Translations under genes and position numbers: made by a program
Notes under the pieces: model-generated
Databases searched by the model: none
The model's input: the letters and a program-made list of their open reading frames with translations, nothing else
Told to the model about the DNA's origin: nothing
DNA from: Oxalobacteraceae bacterium
GTDB taxonomy: Bacteria; Pseudomonadota; Gammaproteobacteria; Burkholderiales; Burkholderiaceae_D
DNA length: 55,156 nucleotides
Direction of reading: 5' to 3'
NCBI GenBank assembly: GCA_021768485.1
Contig: JAIZVZ010000016.1
Span: 1 to 55,156, forward strand
Shown: positions 8,738-17,309 of the stretch, piece after piece
Position numbering within the stretch: the first letter of the stretch is position 1
How the letters are laid out: every line of letters starts with the position of its first letter

Positions 8738-10251
8738 TGGATTACGCAGGCAAACGCTTTCTGGTCCTCGGACTCGGAGAATCCGGTCTCGCAATGGCGC
8801 AATGGCTCGCCTATTGCGGCGCGACCGTGCGTGTTGCCGATACCCGCGACAATCCGGCCCGCCTGGCCGCCTTGCGCGAGCTGTTACCGCAGGTGCAGTT
8901 CGTGGCCGGACCGTTCGATGCCGCCCTGCTGGGCGACGCCGAAGTGCTGGCGCTGAGCCCGGGCCTGTCGCCGCGGCGCGAACTGGCCGCCATCGTGCCT
9001 GCCGCGCAAGCTGCCGGGGTGGCGATCTGGGGCGAAATCGAATTGTTCGCGCAGGCGCTGGCCGCTTTGCGCGAAGAAAAACAGTATGCGCCGAAAGTCA
9101 TCGCCATCACCGGCACCAACGGCAAGACGACCGTCACCCGCCTGACCGGCCTGCTGTGCGAACGCGCCGGCCTGACGACGCAGGTGGCCGGCAATATCAG
9201 CCCGTCGGCGCTCGAAGTGCTGCGGCAAATGGTCGAGCACGATACGCTGCCGCAGGCATGGGTGCTCGAATTGTCGAGCTTCCAGCTGCATGCGACCTCG
9301 AGCCTGCAAGCCGATGCCGCCACCGTCTTGAATGTCACGCAAGATCATCTCGACTGGCACGGCAGCATGGAAGCCTATGCCGCCGACAAGGCGCGCATCT
9401 TCGGGCCGGCCACGGTACAGGTCTTGAACCGTGACGATGCGCTGGTCATGCGCATGGCCGAGCCGTCGCACACCGTCGTCACCTTCAGCGTGCAGCCGGT
9501 GCAGCAAGCCGATTGCTTCGGCCTGCAAAGCGAACGCGACGTGCTGTGGCTGACGACTGCCAGCGCCGAGGAGGACGGCCAGAAAAAACCACGCTCGGCC
9601 CGCGCCCGCGCCGAGGCCGCCGCCGCACTCGAAGCCGCGCCGATCATCGTGCAGCGCCTGATGCCGGCCGATGCCTTGCAAATCCGCGGCCAGCATAATG
9701 CCGCCAATGCCCTGGCGGCACTGGCCTTGTGCCGCGCCATCGGCCTGCCGCTGGCGCCGCTGCTGCACGGCCTGCGCGAATATCGCGGCGAACCGCACCG
9801 GGTCGAGGCAGTCGCCGCCATCGACGGCGTCGATTATGTCGACGACAGCAAAGGCACCAATGTCGGCGCCACGGTCGCGGCCCTGGTCGGTCTGGGGAGC
9901 GGCTTGCAGAATTCGCGCAAACTGATCCTGATTGCCGGCGGCGACGGCAAAGGCCAGGATTTTTCGCCGTTGGCGGTGCCGGTGGCGCGCCATGTGCGCA
10001 GCGTAATGCTGATCGGGCGCGATGCCGGCGCCATCGAGTCGGCCTTGCAGGATACCGGGGTCGCAATGCTGCATTGCCAGTCGCTGCCACAGGCGGTGCA
10101 GGCAGCGGCCGCCGCCGCCGAGGACGGCGATATCGTCTTGCTGTCGCCGGCCTGCGCCAGCATGGATATGTTCGACAATTACGCGCATCGCGCGCAGGTG
10201 TTCGTCGACGCCGTGCGCGCCATCGCTCTGGACAAGGGGCAGCTCGCATGA
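8737..10251 (+). CDS. murD: UDP-MurNAc-L-alanine:D-glutamate ligase
   Basis: MurD adds D-glutamate to UDP-MurNAc-L-alanine. The protein of 504 residues begins with a Rossmann-like domain ([20 protein letters not shown]), carries the P-loop GTNGKTT at residues 126-132, and has [12 protein letters not shown] and the GGDGKGQDF segment in the C-terminal half. At about residues 268-300 there is a charged and alanine-rich insertion ([19 protein letters not shown]) that makes it longer than the roughly 440-residue E. coli enzyme. I start it at 8737, not at the open upstream frame, because this start abuts mraY and gives the family N-terminus. Confidence 0.96.
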   Translation: MDYAGKRFLVLGLGESGLAMAQWLAYCGATVRVADTRDNPARLAALRELLPQVQFVAGPFDAALLGDAEVLALSPGLSPRRELAAIVPAAQAAGVAIWGEIELFAQALAALREEKQYAPKVIAITGTNGKTTVTRLTGLLCERAGLTTQVAGNISPSALEVLRQMVEHDTLPQAWVLELSSFQLHATSSLQADAATVLNVTQDHLDWHGSMEAYAADKARIFGPATVQVLNRDDALVMRMAEPSHTVVTFSVQPVQQADCFGLQSERDVLWLTTASAEEDGQKKPRSARARAEAAAALEAAPIIVQRLMPADALQIRGQHNAANALAALALCRAIGLPLAPLLHGLREYRGEPHRVEAVAAIDGVDYVDDSKGTNVGATVAALVGLGSGLQNSRKLILIAGGDGKGQDFSPLAVPVARHVRSVMLIGRDAGAIESALQDTGVAMLHCQSLPQAVQAAAAAAEDGDIVLLSPACASMDMFDNYAHRAQVFVDAVRAIALDKGQLA

Positions 10252-11462
10252 GACTCGCCCTTTCATCATTCATGAAATTGTTCGGCGGCGCCGGCAGCAA
10301 GCCGCTGGCCACGCATGCACGCCAATCGCAGATGACCAATTACGATCAGCCGCTGGTCTGGGTCATCATGCTGCTGTTGTTGCTGGGCGTGGTGATGGTG
10401 TATTCGGCCTCGATCAGCTTGCCGGACTCGCCCAAATACGCCAATTACAAGACCACGCATTTCCTGACGCGCCAGGCTTTGTTTGTCTGCGTCTCGCTGC
10501 TGGCGGCGCTGGTGGTGGTGCGCATTCCGGTTGCCACCTGGCAGCGCTGGGCGCCGTATATGTTTGCCGCCACACTGGTATTGCTGGCAGTGGTGCTGTT
10601 CCCTGGCATTAAGCACGTCAACGGCGCGCGGCGCTGGATTCCGCTCAAGATCTTCAATCTGCAGCCTTCGGAACTGATGAAACTGTTCATGGTGCTGTAT
10701 GCGGCCGACTATACGGTGCGCAAGCAGGAATACATGCACAAGCTGACCAAGGGCTTTTTGCCGATGGCGCTGGCGGTCGGCGCAGTCGGCTTGCTGCTGC
10801 TGCTGGAACCGGACCTTGGCGCTTTTGGCGTGATCGTCTGCATCGCCATGGGCATTTTGTTTCTGGGCGGCATCAATGCGGTCTGGTTCGGCGGCATCGG
10901 CGCCATGCTGGTGTCGATTTTCGTGATGATCATCGCCTTTTCGAAATTCCGCCGCGAGCGCATCTTTGCCTATATGGACCCGTGGGTCGAGGAAAACGCG
11001 CTCGGCAAAGCCTACCAGTTGTCGCATTCGCTGATCGCCTTCGGCCGCGGCGAACTGTTCGGCGTCGGCCTTGGCGGCAGCGTCGAAAAACTGCATTACC
11101 TGCCGGAAGCGCATACCGACTTCCTGCTGGCCGTGATCGGTGAAGAGCTCGGTTTTGTCGGCGTGCTGGCGGTGGTGGCGATGTTTTACTGGATCGTCAA
11201 GCGCGCTTTCGAAATCGGCCGGCAGGCGATCGCCATCGACCAGACCTTCGCCGGCCTGACCGCGAAAGGCATCGGCATCTGGATCGGCGTGCAAACCTTT
11301 ATCAATATGGCCGTCAATCTTGGCATCTTGCCGACCAAGGGCCTGACGCTGCCCTTGATGAGTTACGGCGGTTCCGGTGTCATGACCAATTGCGTCGGCC
11401 TGGCGATTTTGCTGCGCATCGATTATGAAAACCGGGTGCTGATGCGGGGAGGCCGGCTATGA
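10248..11462 (+). CDS. ftsW: Septal peptidoglycan glycosyltransferase FtsW
   Basis: FtsW is the SEDS-family glycosyltransferase that polymerises septal glycan strands from lipid II in partnership with FtsI. The 404-residue protein has about ten membrane segments. Recognisable family stretches are VMVYSASIS in the first helix, [30 protein letters not shown] and the C-terminal [13 protein letters not shown]. The ATG at 10248 overlaps the murD TGA, and the stop overlaps the murG ATG, so the three genes are coupled. Confidence 0.96.
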   Translation: MRLALSSFMKLFGGAGSKPLATHARQSQMTNYDQPLVWVIMLLLLLGVVMVYSASISLPDSPKYANYKTTHFLTRQALFVCVSLLAALVVVRIPVATWQRWAPYMFAATLVLLAVVLFPGIKHVNGARRWIPLKIFNLQPSELMKLFMVLYAADYTVRKQEYMHKLTKGFLPMALAVGAVGLLLLLEPDLGAFGVIVCIAMGILFLGGINAVWFGGIGAMLVSIFVMIIAFSKFRRERIFAYMDPWVEENALGKAYQLSHSLIAFGRGELFGVGLGGSVEKLHYLPEAHTDFLLAVIGEELGFVGVLAVVAMFYWIVKRAFEIGRQAIAIDQTFAGLTAKGIGIWIGVQTFINMAVNLGILPTKGLTLPLMSYGGSGVMTNCVGLAILLRIDYENRVLMRGGRL

Positions 11463-12541
11463 CGGCCAAGCGCCTGCTGATCATGGCGGCCGGTACCGGC
11501 GGCCATATCTTTCCCGGCCTGGCGATTGCGCAAACCATGCGCGAGCGCGGCTGGAGCGTGTCCTGGCTCGGGACCGAACACGGCATGGAGCAGGATCTCG
11601 TGCCAAAACGCGGCATCGAGCTCGACGCCATCGATTTTTCCGGCATGCGCGGCAAGGGACTGGCGCATACCGCGCTCGGCGCGCTCAAGCTGGCGGCCGG
11701 CTTTGTCAGCTGCCTGCGCATTCTCGGGCGGCGCAAGCCCGACGTCGTGCTCGGCATGGGCGGTTACGTGACGGTGCCCGGCGGCGCAATGGCGGCACTG
11801 CGCGGCACGCCGGTGGTGCTGGTCAACGCCGATGCCGCCCTGCTGCTGTCGAACAAGACCCTGGTGCCGCTGGCCAGGCGCGTGCTGTTCGGTTTTCCGG
11901 CCGAGTTCGGCCGCGCCGCCGGCAAGGCTCTGGTGACCGGCAATCCGGTGCGCCGCGAAATCATCGAATTGCCGGCGCCGGCGCCGCGCTATGCCGGACA
12001 CAGCGGCCCTCTGCGCGTGCTGGTCCTCGGCGGCAGCCTCGGCGCGCGCGCCATCAACGAATGCCTGCCGGCGGCGCTGGCCCTGATCGCGCCGTCCGCG
12101 CGCCCGAGCGTGACGCATCAGGCCGGCAAGCAGCATGCCGACGGCTTGCGCGCCGCTTATGCGACAGCCGGGGTACAGGCCGAAGTGCTGCCCTTTATCG
12201 ACGACATGGCAAGCGCTTATGCCAAGGCCGACCTCGTCATCTGCCGCGCCGGCGCGATCACGATTTCGGAATTGACGGCGGCCGGCATTGCCAGCGTTCT
12301 GGTGCCGCTGGTGGCCTCGACGACCAGTCATCAGCGCGACAACGCACGCTGGATGGCGCAGCAGAAAGCGGCGATTCATCTGCCGCAAAGCGAGATGACG
12401 CCACCTGCGCTGGCCGATTTATTGCAGAACACGACACGCACGGCCTGCCTGGCGATGGCGCAGGCAGCTTATGAGAACGGCCGACGCAACGCCAACGAGG
12501 CGATTGCCGAGGTGCTGGAAGAACTGGCAGGAAAAGTATGA
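11459..12541 (+). CDS. murG: UDP-GlcNAc:lipid I N-acetylglucosaminyltransferase
   Basis: MurG is a peripheral GT-B glycosyltransferase that converts lipid I to lipid II. The 360-residue protein has the N-terminal glycine loop AGTGGHIFP at residues 11-19 (the usual form is GGTGGH), the [11 protein letters not shown] segment, the second glycine loop [13 protein letters not shown], and the donor-site stretch [11 protein letters not shown]. Its TGA at 12539-12541 overlaps an ATG that opens a short repeat-derived reading frame and not murC itself, which is the odd point of this junction. Confidence 0.97.
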   Translation: MTAKRLLIMAAGTGGHIFPGLAIAQTMRERGWSVSWLGTEHGMEQDLVPKRGIELDAIDFSGMRGKGLAHTALGALKLAAGFVSCLRILGRRKPDVVLGMGGYVTVPGGAMAALRGTPVVLVNADAALLLSNKTLVPLARRVLFGFPAEFGRAAGKALVTGNPVRREIIELPAPAPRYAGHSGPLRVLVLGGSLGARAINECLPAALALIAPSARPSVTHQAGKQHADGLRAAYATAGVQAEVLPFIDDMASAYAKADLVICRAGAITISELTAAGIASVLVPLVASTTSHQRDNARWMAQQKAAIHLPQSEMTPPALADLLQNTTRTACLAMAQAAYENGRRNANEAIAEVLEELAGKV

Positions 12542-12666
12542 AACATAAAGTCAAAAATATTTACTTTGTGGGCCCAAGCCGCGCGGCCGCGCGGCGCTCG
12601 TCGCAGCGTCTGTCTAGTGCGGATTTTAGCCGGGCCGCCAAAGAGAATCGCAGGCAGGAACGATGA
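12538..12666 (+). CDS. Mini-ORF A: murC-start duplicate with basic tail (42 codons)
   Basis: This frame begins with a copy of the first 12 codons of murC ([12 protein letters not shown]), then leaves MurC sequence and continues with about 30 residues rich in Arg, Ala and Ser to a TGA. Its ATG overlaps the murG stop and its TGA overlaps the ATG of the next copy, so it sits exactly where murC would be coupled to murG. Compared with the other two copies its head has five base changes: three are synonymous and two fall in one codon (Tyr for His). An AGG-containing ribosome site in the end of murG (GGCAGGAAAAGT) precedes it. No function is known to me. It could be a translated coupling leader, a degraded duplicate, or both. 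Whether the peptide is stable is unknown. Confidence 0.55.
   Translation: MKHKVKNIYFVGPSRAAARRSSQRLSSADFSRAAKENRRQER
12578..12595. repeat. 18-bp perfect GC palindrome in mini-ORF A
   Basis: GCCGCGCGGCCGCGCGGC reads the same on both strands. In RNA it could form an intramolecular hairpin or pair with its second copy at 12703-12720. It lies 40 bases after the mini-ORF start, where a hairpin could slow ribosomes. Confidence 0.8.
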
Positions 12667-12779
12667 AACATAAAGTTAAGAACATTCATTTTGTGGGCCC
12701 AAGCCGCGCGGCCGCGCGGCGCTCGTTTAACGCGGATTTTAGCCGGGCCGCCAAAGAGAATCGCAGGCAGGAACGATGA
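12663..12779 (+). CDS. Mini-ORF B: murC-start duplicate with basic tail (38 codons)
   Basis: The frame repeats the organisation of mini-ORF A: 12 codons identical to the murC start, then a basic tail that ends in the shared residues [15 protein letters not shown] and a TGA. The head is identical in DNA to true murC over 35 bases. Its ATG overlaps the stop of mini-ORF A and its TGA overlaps the murC ATG at 12776. The ribosome site CAGGAACG precedes the start. The frame is preserved although the tail is four codons shorter than in A. No homologue is known to me; existence of the peptide is inference. Confidence 0.55.
   Translation: MKHKVKNIHFVGPSRAAARRSFNADFSRAAKENRRQER
12703..12720. repeat. 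18-bp perfect GC palindrome in mini-ORF B
   Basis: This is the same palindrome as at 12578-12595, at the same offset of 40 bases from the mini-ORF start. The two copies are 125 bases apart and could pair with each other in the murG-murC transcript. Confidence 0.8.
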
Positions 12780-14167
12780 AACATAAAGTTAAGAACATTC
12801 ATTTTGTGGGTATAGGCGGCTCCGGCATGAGCGGCATCGCCGAAGTATTGCTCAATCTCGGCTACAAGATTTCCGGCTCCGATATCGGCAGCAATGCCGC
12901 CACCCAGCGCCTGGCAAGTCTGGGCGCGGCCGTCATGCTCGGCCACGACGCGGCCTATGTTGCCAATGCCGATGCGGTCGTCACCTCGACGGCGGTGCGG
13001 GCCGACAATCCCGAAGTACTGGCGGCGCGGGCGCTGCAAATTCCAGTCGTGCCGCGCGCCATGATGCTGGCTGAACTGATGCGTTTGAAGCGCGGTATCG
13101 CGATTGCCGGCACGCATGGCAAGACCACCACCACCAGCCTGGTGGCCAGCGTGCTGGCGCAGGGCGGCTTCGATCCGACCTTCGTCATCGGCGGCCGCCT
13201 CAACAGCGCCGGCGCCAATGCCAAGCTCGGCAGCGGCGACTTCATCGTGGCTGAGGCCGACGAGTCCGATGCCTCGTTTCTCAATCTGCTGCCGGTCATC
13301 GAAGTCATTACCAATATCGATGAAGATCATATGGAAACCTATGGTCACGATTTCGGCTCGCTGAAACAGGCTTTCATCAAATTTACGACGCGACTGCCGT
13401 TTTATGGCCGCGTGATGCTGTGCATCGACGATGAAAACGTACGCCAGATCATTCCTTTCATTTCGCGTCCGATGACCACTTACGGCTTTCATCCCGAGGC
13501 CCAGGTGCGCGCCATCGATGCCCGCGCGGCCGGCACCCAGATGTTTTTCACCGTGGTCCAGAACGGCCATCCGGAACTGCCGGTGTGCCTGAACCAGCCT
13601 GGCATGCATAACGTCCAGAACGCCTGTGCGGCCGTGGCCATTGCGCGCGAGATCGGGGTCGACGACCGCGCCACGCAAAAAGGCCTGGCCGAATTTACCG
13701 GCGTTGGCCGCCGTTTCACGCGTTACGGCGAAATCAGGCTGGCCGGCGGCGCCAGCTTCGCGCTGGTCGACGACTACGGCCATCATCCGGTTGAAACCCG
13801 CGCCACGCTGGCGGCGGCGCGCGGCGCCTATCCGGGGCGGCGCCTGGTGCTGGCATTTCAGCCGCATCGCTATACCCGCACGCGCGATCTGTTTCTCGAC
13901 TTCGTCAATGTGCTCGGCACGGCCGATGTGGTGGTGCTGGCCGAGGTCTATCCGGCCGGCGAGGCGGCAATTGCCGGCGCCAACGGCCGCGCACTGGCCG
14001 ACGCCTTGCAGCAGGACGGCAAGGCAGAAACAATTTTCGTTCCGAATATCGGCGACATGGCCGATGCCATCGCCGCCATCGTCAAGGATGGCGATGTGGT
14101 CATCACGATGGGCGCCGGTTCGATCAACGGCGTCGTCGCCAAATTACAGCAGAAAGGTCAGGCCTGA
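12776..14167 (+). CDS. murC: UDP-N-acetylmuramate:L-alanine ligase
   Basis: MurC starts the stem peptide by adding L-alanine to UDP-MurNAc. The 463-residue protein has the Rossmann-like entry [16 protein letters not shown], the P-loop GTHGKTT at residues 112-118, [10 protein letters not shown], and the later DDYGHHPVE motif. The start at 12776 gives the standard N-terminus and has the ribosome site CAGGAACG. Two partial copies of this same start precede it, so murC translation would be coupled to mini-ORF B and only indirectly to murG. ddlB starts two bases after its stop. Confidence 0.97.
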   Translation: MKHKVKNIHFVGIGGSGMSGIAEVLLNLGYKISGSDIGSNAATQRLASLGAAVMLGHDAAYVANADAVVTSTAVRADNPEVLAARALQIPVVPRAMMLAELMRLKRGIAIAGTHGKTTTTSLVASVLAQGGFDPTFVIGGRLNSAGANAKLGSGDFIVAEADESDASFLNLLPVIEVITNIDEDHMETYGHDFGSLKQAFIKFTTRLPFYGRVMLCIDDENVRQIIPFISRPMTTYGFHPEAQVRAIDARAAGTQMFFTVVQNGHPELPVCLNQPGMHNVQNACAAVAIAREIGVDDRATQKGLAEFTGVGRRFTRYGEIRLAGGASFALVDDYGHHPVETRATLAAARGAYPGRRLVLAFQPHRYTRTRDLFLDFVNVLGTADVVVLAEVYPAGEAAIAGANGRALADALQQDGKAETIFVPNIGDMADAIAAIVKDGDVVITMGAGSINGVVAKLQQKGQA

Positions 14168-14169
14168 AC

Positions 14170-15129
14170 ATGGAACAGACCGCAAAAAAATTAGGCAAGG
14201 TCGGGGTGCTGCTCGGTGGCCGCTCCGGTGAGCGCGATATCTCGCTGATGTCGGGCCAGGGCGTGCTGGCTGCGCTGCGCGCCAAGGGCGTCGATGCCCA
14301 TCCCTTCGATCCGGCTGAGCGTTCGCTGGCGGAACTGGCGGCAGAAAAATTCGACCGCGTCTTCATCGCGCTGCATGGCCGCTTCGGCGAAGACGGCAGT
14401 TTGCAGGGCGCGCTGGAACAGCTCGGCATTCCTTACACCGGCAGCGGCGTGATGGCTTCCAGCATCTGCATGGACAAGGTCTATACCAAGATGATCTGGC
14501 TGGCGCACCAGTTGCCGACGCCGAAATACGCGGTCCTCGACGCCGCCAGCGAACTGGCGGCAGTGCCGGCGCAGCTGGGCCTGCCGCTGATCGTCAAGCC
14601 GCCGCACGAAGGTTCGACGCTCGGCCTGACCAAGGTCAAGGCGGCAGCCGACATGCCGGCCGCCTATGCGCTGGCAGCGGCCATCGATGCGCCGGTACTG
14701 GCCGAGGAATTCATCGCCGGCCGCGAATTCACGATCGCGATTCTGGGCAAGGGCAAGCAGGCGCGGGCGCTGCCCATTGTCGAGATCATCGCGCCGGACG
14801 GCAATTACGATTATCAGAACAAGTATTTCACCGACACCACCAAATACGTGTGCCCGGCCCATCTCAGTGCCGAACTGAGCGCCGAGATCGCGCGCCTGTC
14901 GGTTGCCGCTTACCGCGCGGCCGGCTGCGAAGGCTGGGGCCGGGTCGATGTCTTGCTGCGCGAGAGCGACCAGCGGCCGTATCTGCTCGAAATTAACACT
15001 TCGCCGGGCATGACCAGTCATTCGCTGGTGCCGATGGCGGCGCGCGCGGCCGGTATCAGTTATGAAGATCTGTGCGTCGAAATCGCCGCTTCGGCCGGCT
15101 TGAAGATGGCGCACGGGAAGGGGCAGTAA
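14170..15129 (+). CDS. ddlB: D-alanine:D-alanine ligase
   Basis: Ddl joins two D-alanines with ATP and supplies the dipeptide that MurF uses. The 319-residue ATP-grasp protein shows [19 protein letters not shown] at the N-terminus, the [12 protein letters not shown] segment, [16 protein letters not shown] in the central domain, and the metal-binding end [17 protein letters not shown]. Length and order are typical for the dcw-linked DdlB. The open frame ends 4 bases before ftsQ. Confidence 0.96.
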   Translation: MEQTAKKLGKVGVLLGGRSGERDISLMSGQGVLAALRAKGVDAHPFDPAERSLAELAAEKFDRVFIALHGRFGEDGSLQGALEQLGIPYTGSGVMASSICMDKVYTKMIWLAHQLPTPKYAVLDAASELAAVPAQLGLPLIVKPPHEGSTLGLTKVKAAADMPAAYALAAAIDAPVLAEEFIAGREFTIAILGKGKQARALPIVEIIAPDGNYDYQNKYFTDTTKYVCPAHLSAELSAEIARLSVAAYRAAGCEGWGRVDVLLRESDQRPYLLEINTSPGMTSHSLVPMAARAAGISYEDLCVEIAASAGLKMAHGKGQ

Positions 15130-15133
15130 GCCG

Positions 15134-15916
15134 ATGTGGCAAGACGCGCGCACCCTTAACGGCATCGCCAGCGCCCTGTTCGCGCTGGTCTTGCTGGCTT
15201 TGGTGGGCGCCGGTTTGTGGTGGGTGGCGCAGCGGCCGATGTTTACGCTGCGCGCGATTCGGGTCGAGAGCATGGATCAGGCCGAGTTGCGGCATGTGAA
15301 CGCGCTGACGATACGCGGCAGCGCGCTGGCCAAGATCCGCGGCAATTTTTTTACCGCCAATCTGGAGTCGGTGCGCCAGGCGTTCGAATCGGTGCCCTGG
15401 GTGCGCCGGGCCACCGTGCGCCGCGACTGGCCGAATAAGCTGATCGTGACCCTGGAAGAGCATGAGCCGCTGGGGACCTGGGGCGATGAAGGACGGCTGT
15501 TGTCGGTCAAGGGCGATGTATTTACCGCCAACATGGCCGAAGCCGAAGAGGACGGGGCGCTGGCCGAGTTCGGCGGGCCGAGCGGCAGCGAAAAAGAAGT
15601 GGTGAACAAGTTTGCCGAATTTCGCACCTGGTTCGCCAAGGCGCAGCTGGAACCGACCTCGGTATTTTTATCGGGCCGTTACGCCTGGACTGTCAAGTTC
15701 AAGGATGGCATGAGCGTGGAATTGGGCACCGAGCAAAGCAGCACGACCTTGAAGGACAGGGTCGATCGTTTTACCAGTATTTATCCGCAGATGGCAGCGC
15801 ATTTGCAAGGTCCGATCGAGAGCGCGGACATGCGCTATCCGAACGGACTGGCATTAAAAGTAGCAGGTTTGACCGCGGGTCTCGATAGTCAACACAAAAA
15901 AACAGTGAAAAAGTAG
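15134..15916 (+). CDS. ftsQ: Cell division protein FtsQ
   Basis: FtsQ is a bitopic inner-membrane protein that links cytoplasmic FtsZ-ring components to periplasmic septum synthesis through FtsL and FtsB. The 260-residue product has a short cytoplasmic part, a membrane helix at about residues 13-32, a POTRA domain at about 37-106 (from FTLRAIRVES to the VTLEEHEPLGTWG strand), and the FtsQ beta domain behind it. The C-terminus ends in a lysine-rich tail (SQHKKTVKK). ftsA starts 9 bases after its stop. Confidence 0.94.
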   Translation: MWQDARTLNGIASALFALVLLALVGAGLWWVAQRPMFTLRAIRVESMDQAELRHVNALTIRGSALAKIRGNFFTANLESVRQAFESVPWVRRATVRRDWPNKLIVTLEEHEPLGTWGDEGRLLSVKGDVFTANMAEAEEDGALAEFGGPSGSEKEVVNKFAEFRTWFAKAQLEPTSVFLSGRYAWTVKFKDGMSVELGTEQSSTTLKDRVDRFTSIYPQMAAHLQGPIESADMRYPNGLALKVAGLTAGLDSQHKKTVKK

Positions 15917-15925
15917 GCGTAAAAC

Positions 15926-17158
15926 ATGACAAAAGATGCGAAAAACCTGATCGTCGGCCTCGATATCGGCACCTCGAAAGTGGTGGCGGTGGTGGCCGAG
16001 GTAATGAGCGACGGCCGCCATGAAGTCATCGGCCTTGGCCAGCATGAGTCGCGCGGCCTGAAGAAGGGCGTGGTGGTCAATATCGAGGCGACCGTCGAAT
16101 CGATTCAGCGGGCGCTCGAAGAGGCCGAGCTGATGGCCGACTGCAAGATCCGCAATGTCTATGCGGGCATTGCCGGCAGCCATATCCGCAGCTTCAATTC
16201 GAGCGGCATGGTGGCCATCAAGGACAAGGAAGTGTCGGCCGCCGATGTGGCGCGCGTGATCGAAACGGCGAAGGCGGTCAATATCCCGACCGACCAGCAA
16301 TTGCTGCATACGGTGCCGCAGGAATTCATCGTCGACAGCCAGGAAGACGTGCGCGAGCCGATCGGCATGAGCGGCATTCGCCTCGAAGTGAAAGTGCATA
16401 TCGTCACCGGCGCCGTGTCGGCGGTGCAAAACATCGTCAAATGCGTGCGCCGCTGCGGTCTGGAAGTGTCGGACCTGATTTTGCAGCCGATGGCTTCGGC
16501 CGACGCCGTCTTGACCATGGATGAAAGAGAACTCGGCGTGGTGCTGATCGACATCGGCGGCGGCACCACCGACGTCGCCGTGTTTTCCGAAGGCGCGATC
16601 CGCCACACCGCGGTCATTCCGATCGCCGGCGATCAGATCACCAATGATATTGCGATGGCGCTGCGCACGCCGACTTCGGAAGCCGAAGAAATCAAGTTGC
16701 GCTATGGGATGGCCAAGCAGGTGCTGGCCGATCCCGGCGAGTCGCTCGAAGTGCCGGGCCTCGGCGACCGTGGTCCGCGCACCTTGTCGCGCCAGGCGCT
16801 GGCGGCCGTGATCGAACCGCGCGTCGAAGAATTGTTCGCGCTGGTGCATCAGGTGGTGCGCGAATCGGGTTACGAAGAAGTGCTGTCGTCGGGCATCGTG
16901 CTCACCGGCGGCACCTCGATGATGGCCGGCATGGTCGAACTGGCCGAGGACATCTTCCTCAAGCCGGCGCGCCTCGGCACGCCCGAATATCGCGGCCAGC
17001 TGGCCGATGTCGTGCGCAGTCCGCGCTATGCGACGGTGCTCGGCTTGCTGCTGGAAGCGAAAAAACAGTATCTGCGCGGGCATATCGTGACGCGCCAGGA
17101 AGGATCGGTCAATGCGGTCTGGCAGCGCATGAAGGAATGGGTTTTGGGGAATTTCTGA
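15926..17158 (+). CDS. ftsA: Cell division protein FtsA
   Basis: FtsA is an actin-like ATPase that tethers FtsZ to the membrane and recruits later division proteins. The 410-residue protein has the phosphate-1 loop GLDIGTSKVVAVVAE near residue 10, IDIGGGTTDVAVFSEG as the phosphate-2 loop, and the adenosine motif VLTGGTSMMAGM. The C-terminus (NAVWQRMKEWVLGNF) is the amphipathic membrane-targeting helix. The gene is separated from ftsZ by 151 bases that contain a large inverted repeat. Confidence 0.97.
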   Translation: MTKDAKNLIVGLDIGTSKVVAVVAEVMSDGRHEVIGLGQHESRGLKKGVVVNIEATVESIQRALEEAELMADCKIRNVYAGIAGSHIRSFNSSGMVAIKDKEVSAADVARVIETAKAVNIPTDQQLLHTVPQEFIVDSQEDVREPIGMSGIRLEVKVHIVTGAVSAVQNIVKCVRRCGLEVSDLILQPMASADAVLTMDERELGVVLIDIGGGTTDVAVFSEGAIRHTAVIPIAGDQITNDIAMALRTPTSEAEEIKLRYGMAKQVLADPGESLEVPGLGDRGPRTLSRQALAAVIEPRVEELFALVHQVVRESGYEEVLSSGIVLTGGTSMMAGMVELAEDIFLKPARLGTPEYRGQLADVVRSPRYATVLGLLLEAKKQYLRGHIVTRQEGSVNAVWQRMKEWVLGNF

Positions 17159-17224
17159 GTTTTGTCCATAGATTTGAATGCGGTATTTTTTTAGTAATTT
17201 AGCTTAATTTTTTTGATATAAACC

Positions 17225-17290
17225 GCAGTTTTCAATCGCTAGGCGTCACGCCTTAAGCCGGTAGCGTAAGGCTTAGCGACTGAAAACTGC
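17225..17290. promoter_or_regulatory. Large imperfect inverted repeat in the ftsA-ftsZ gap
   Basis: The arms 17225-17241 and 17274-17290 are 17 bases each and pair with a single mismatch (GCAGTTTTCA-A-TCGCTA against its complement). Inside the loop GCCTTA and TAAGGC can form a further stem, and AGGCG-TCA-CGCCT is an alternative local hairpin. The structure ends 7 bases before the ftsZ ribosome site CAGGAG (17298-17303). It has no T-tract, so it does not look like a terminator. A role in ftsZ mRNA translation or stability is inference. Confidence 0.7.
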
Positions 17291-17309
17291 AACTTGACAG
17301 GAGCTCATC

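Larger units (their letters stand above)
12538..12810 (+). repeat. Tandem duplication of the murC 5' end, three heads and two inserted bodies
   Basis: Copy A spans 12538-12662 (125 bp), copy B 12663-12775 (113 bp), and the head of true murC (12776-12810) is the third. Heads B and C are identical over 35 bases. Bodies A and B share GGGCCCAAGCC with an 18-bp palindrome, and an identical final block of about 44 bases that ends in the ribosome site CAGGAACG. Between them body A is 12 bp longer and differs in sequence. Thus A and B share the body while B and C share the head, which points to at least two events. All length differences are multiples of three. Confidence 0.9.

Noticed and set aside
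12538-12775. Assembly artefact as the cause of the murC-start repeat
   Set aside because: The copies differ at several bases and by 12 bp, and the coupling and reading frames are intact, which a mis-joined assembly would not produce. Long reads would settle it.
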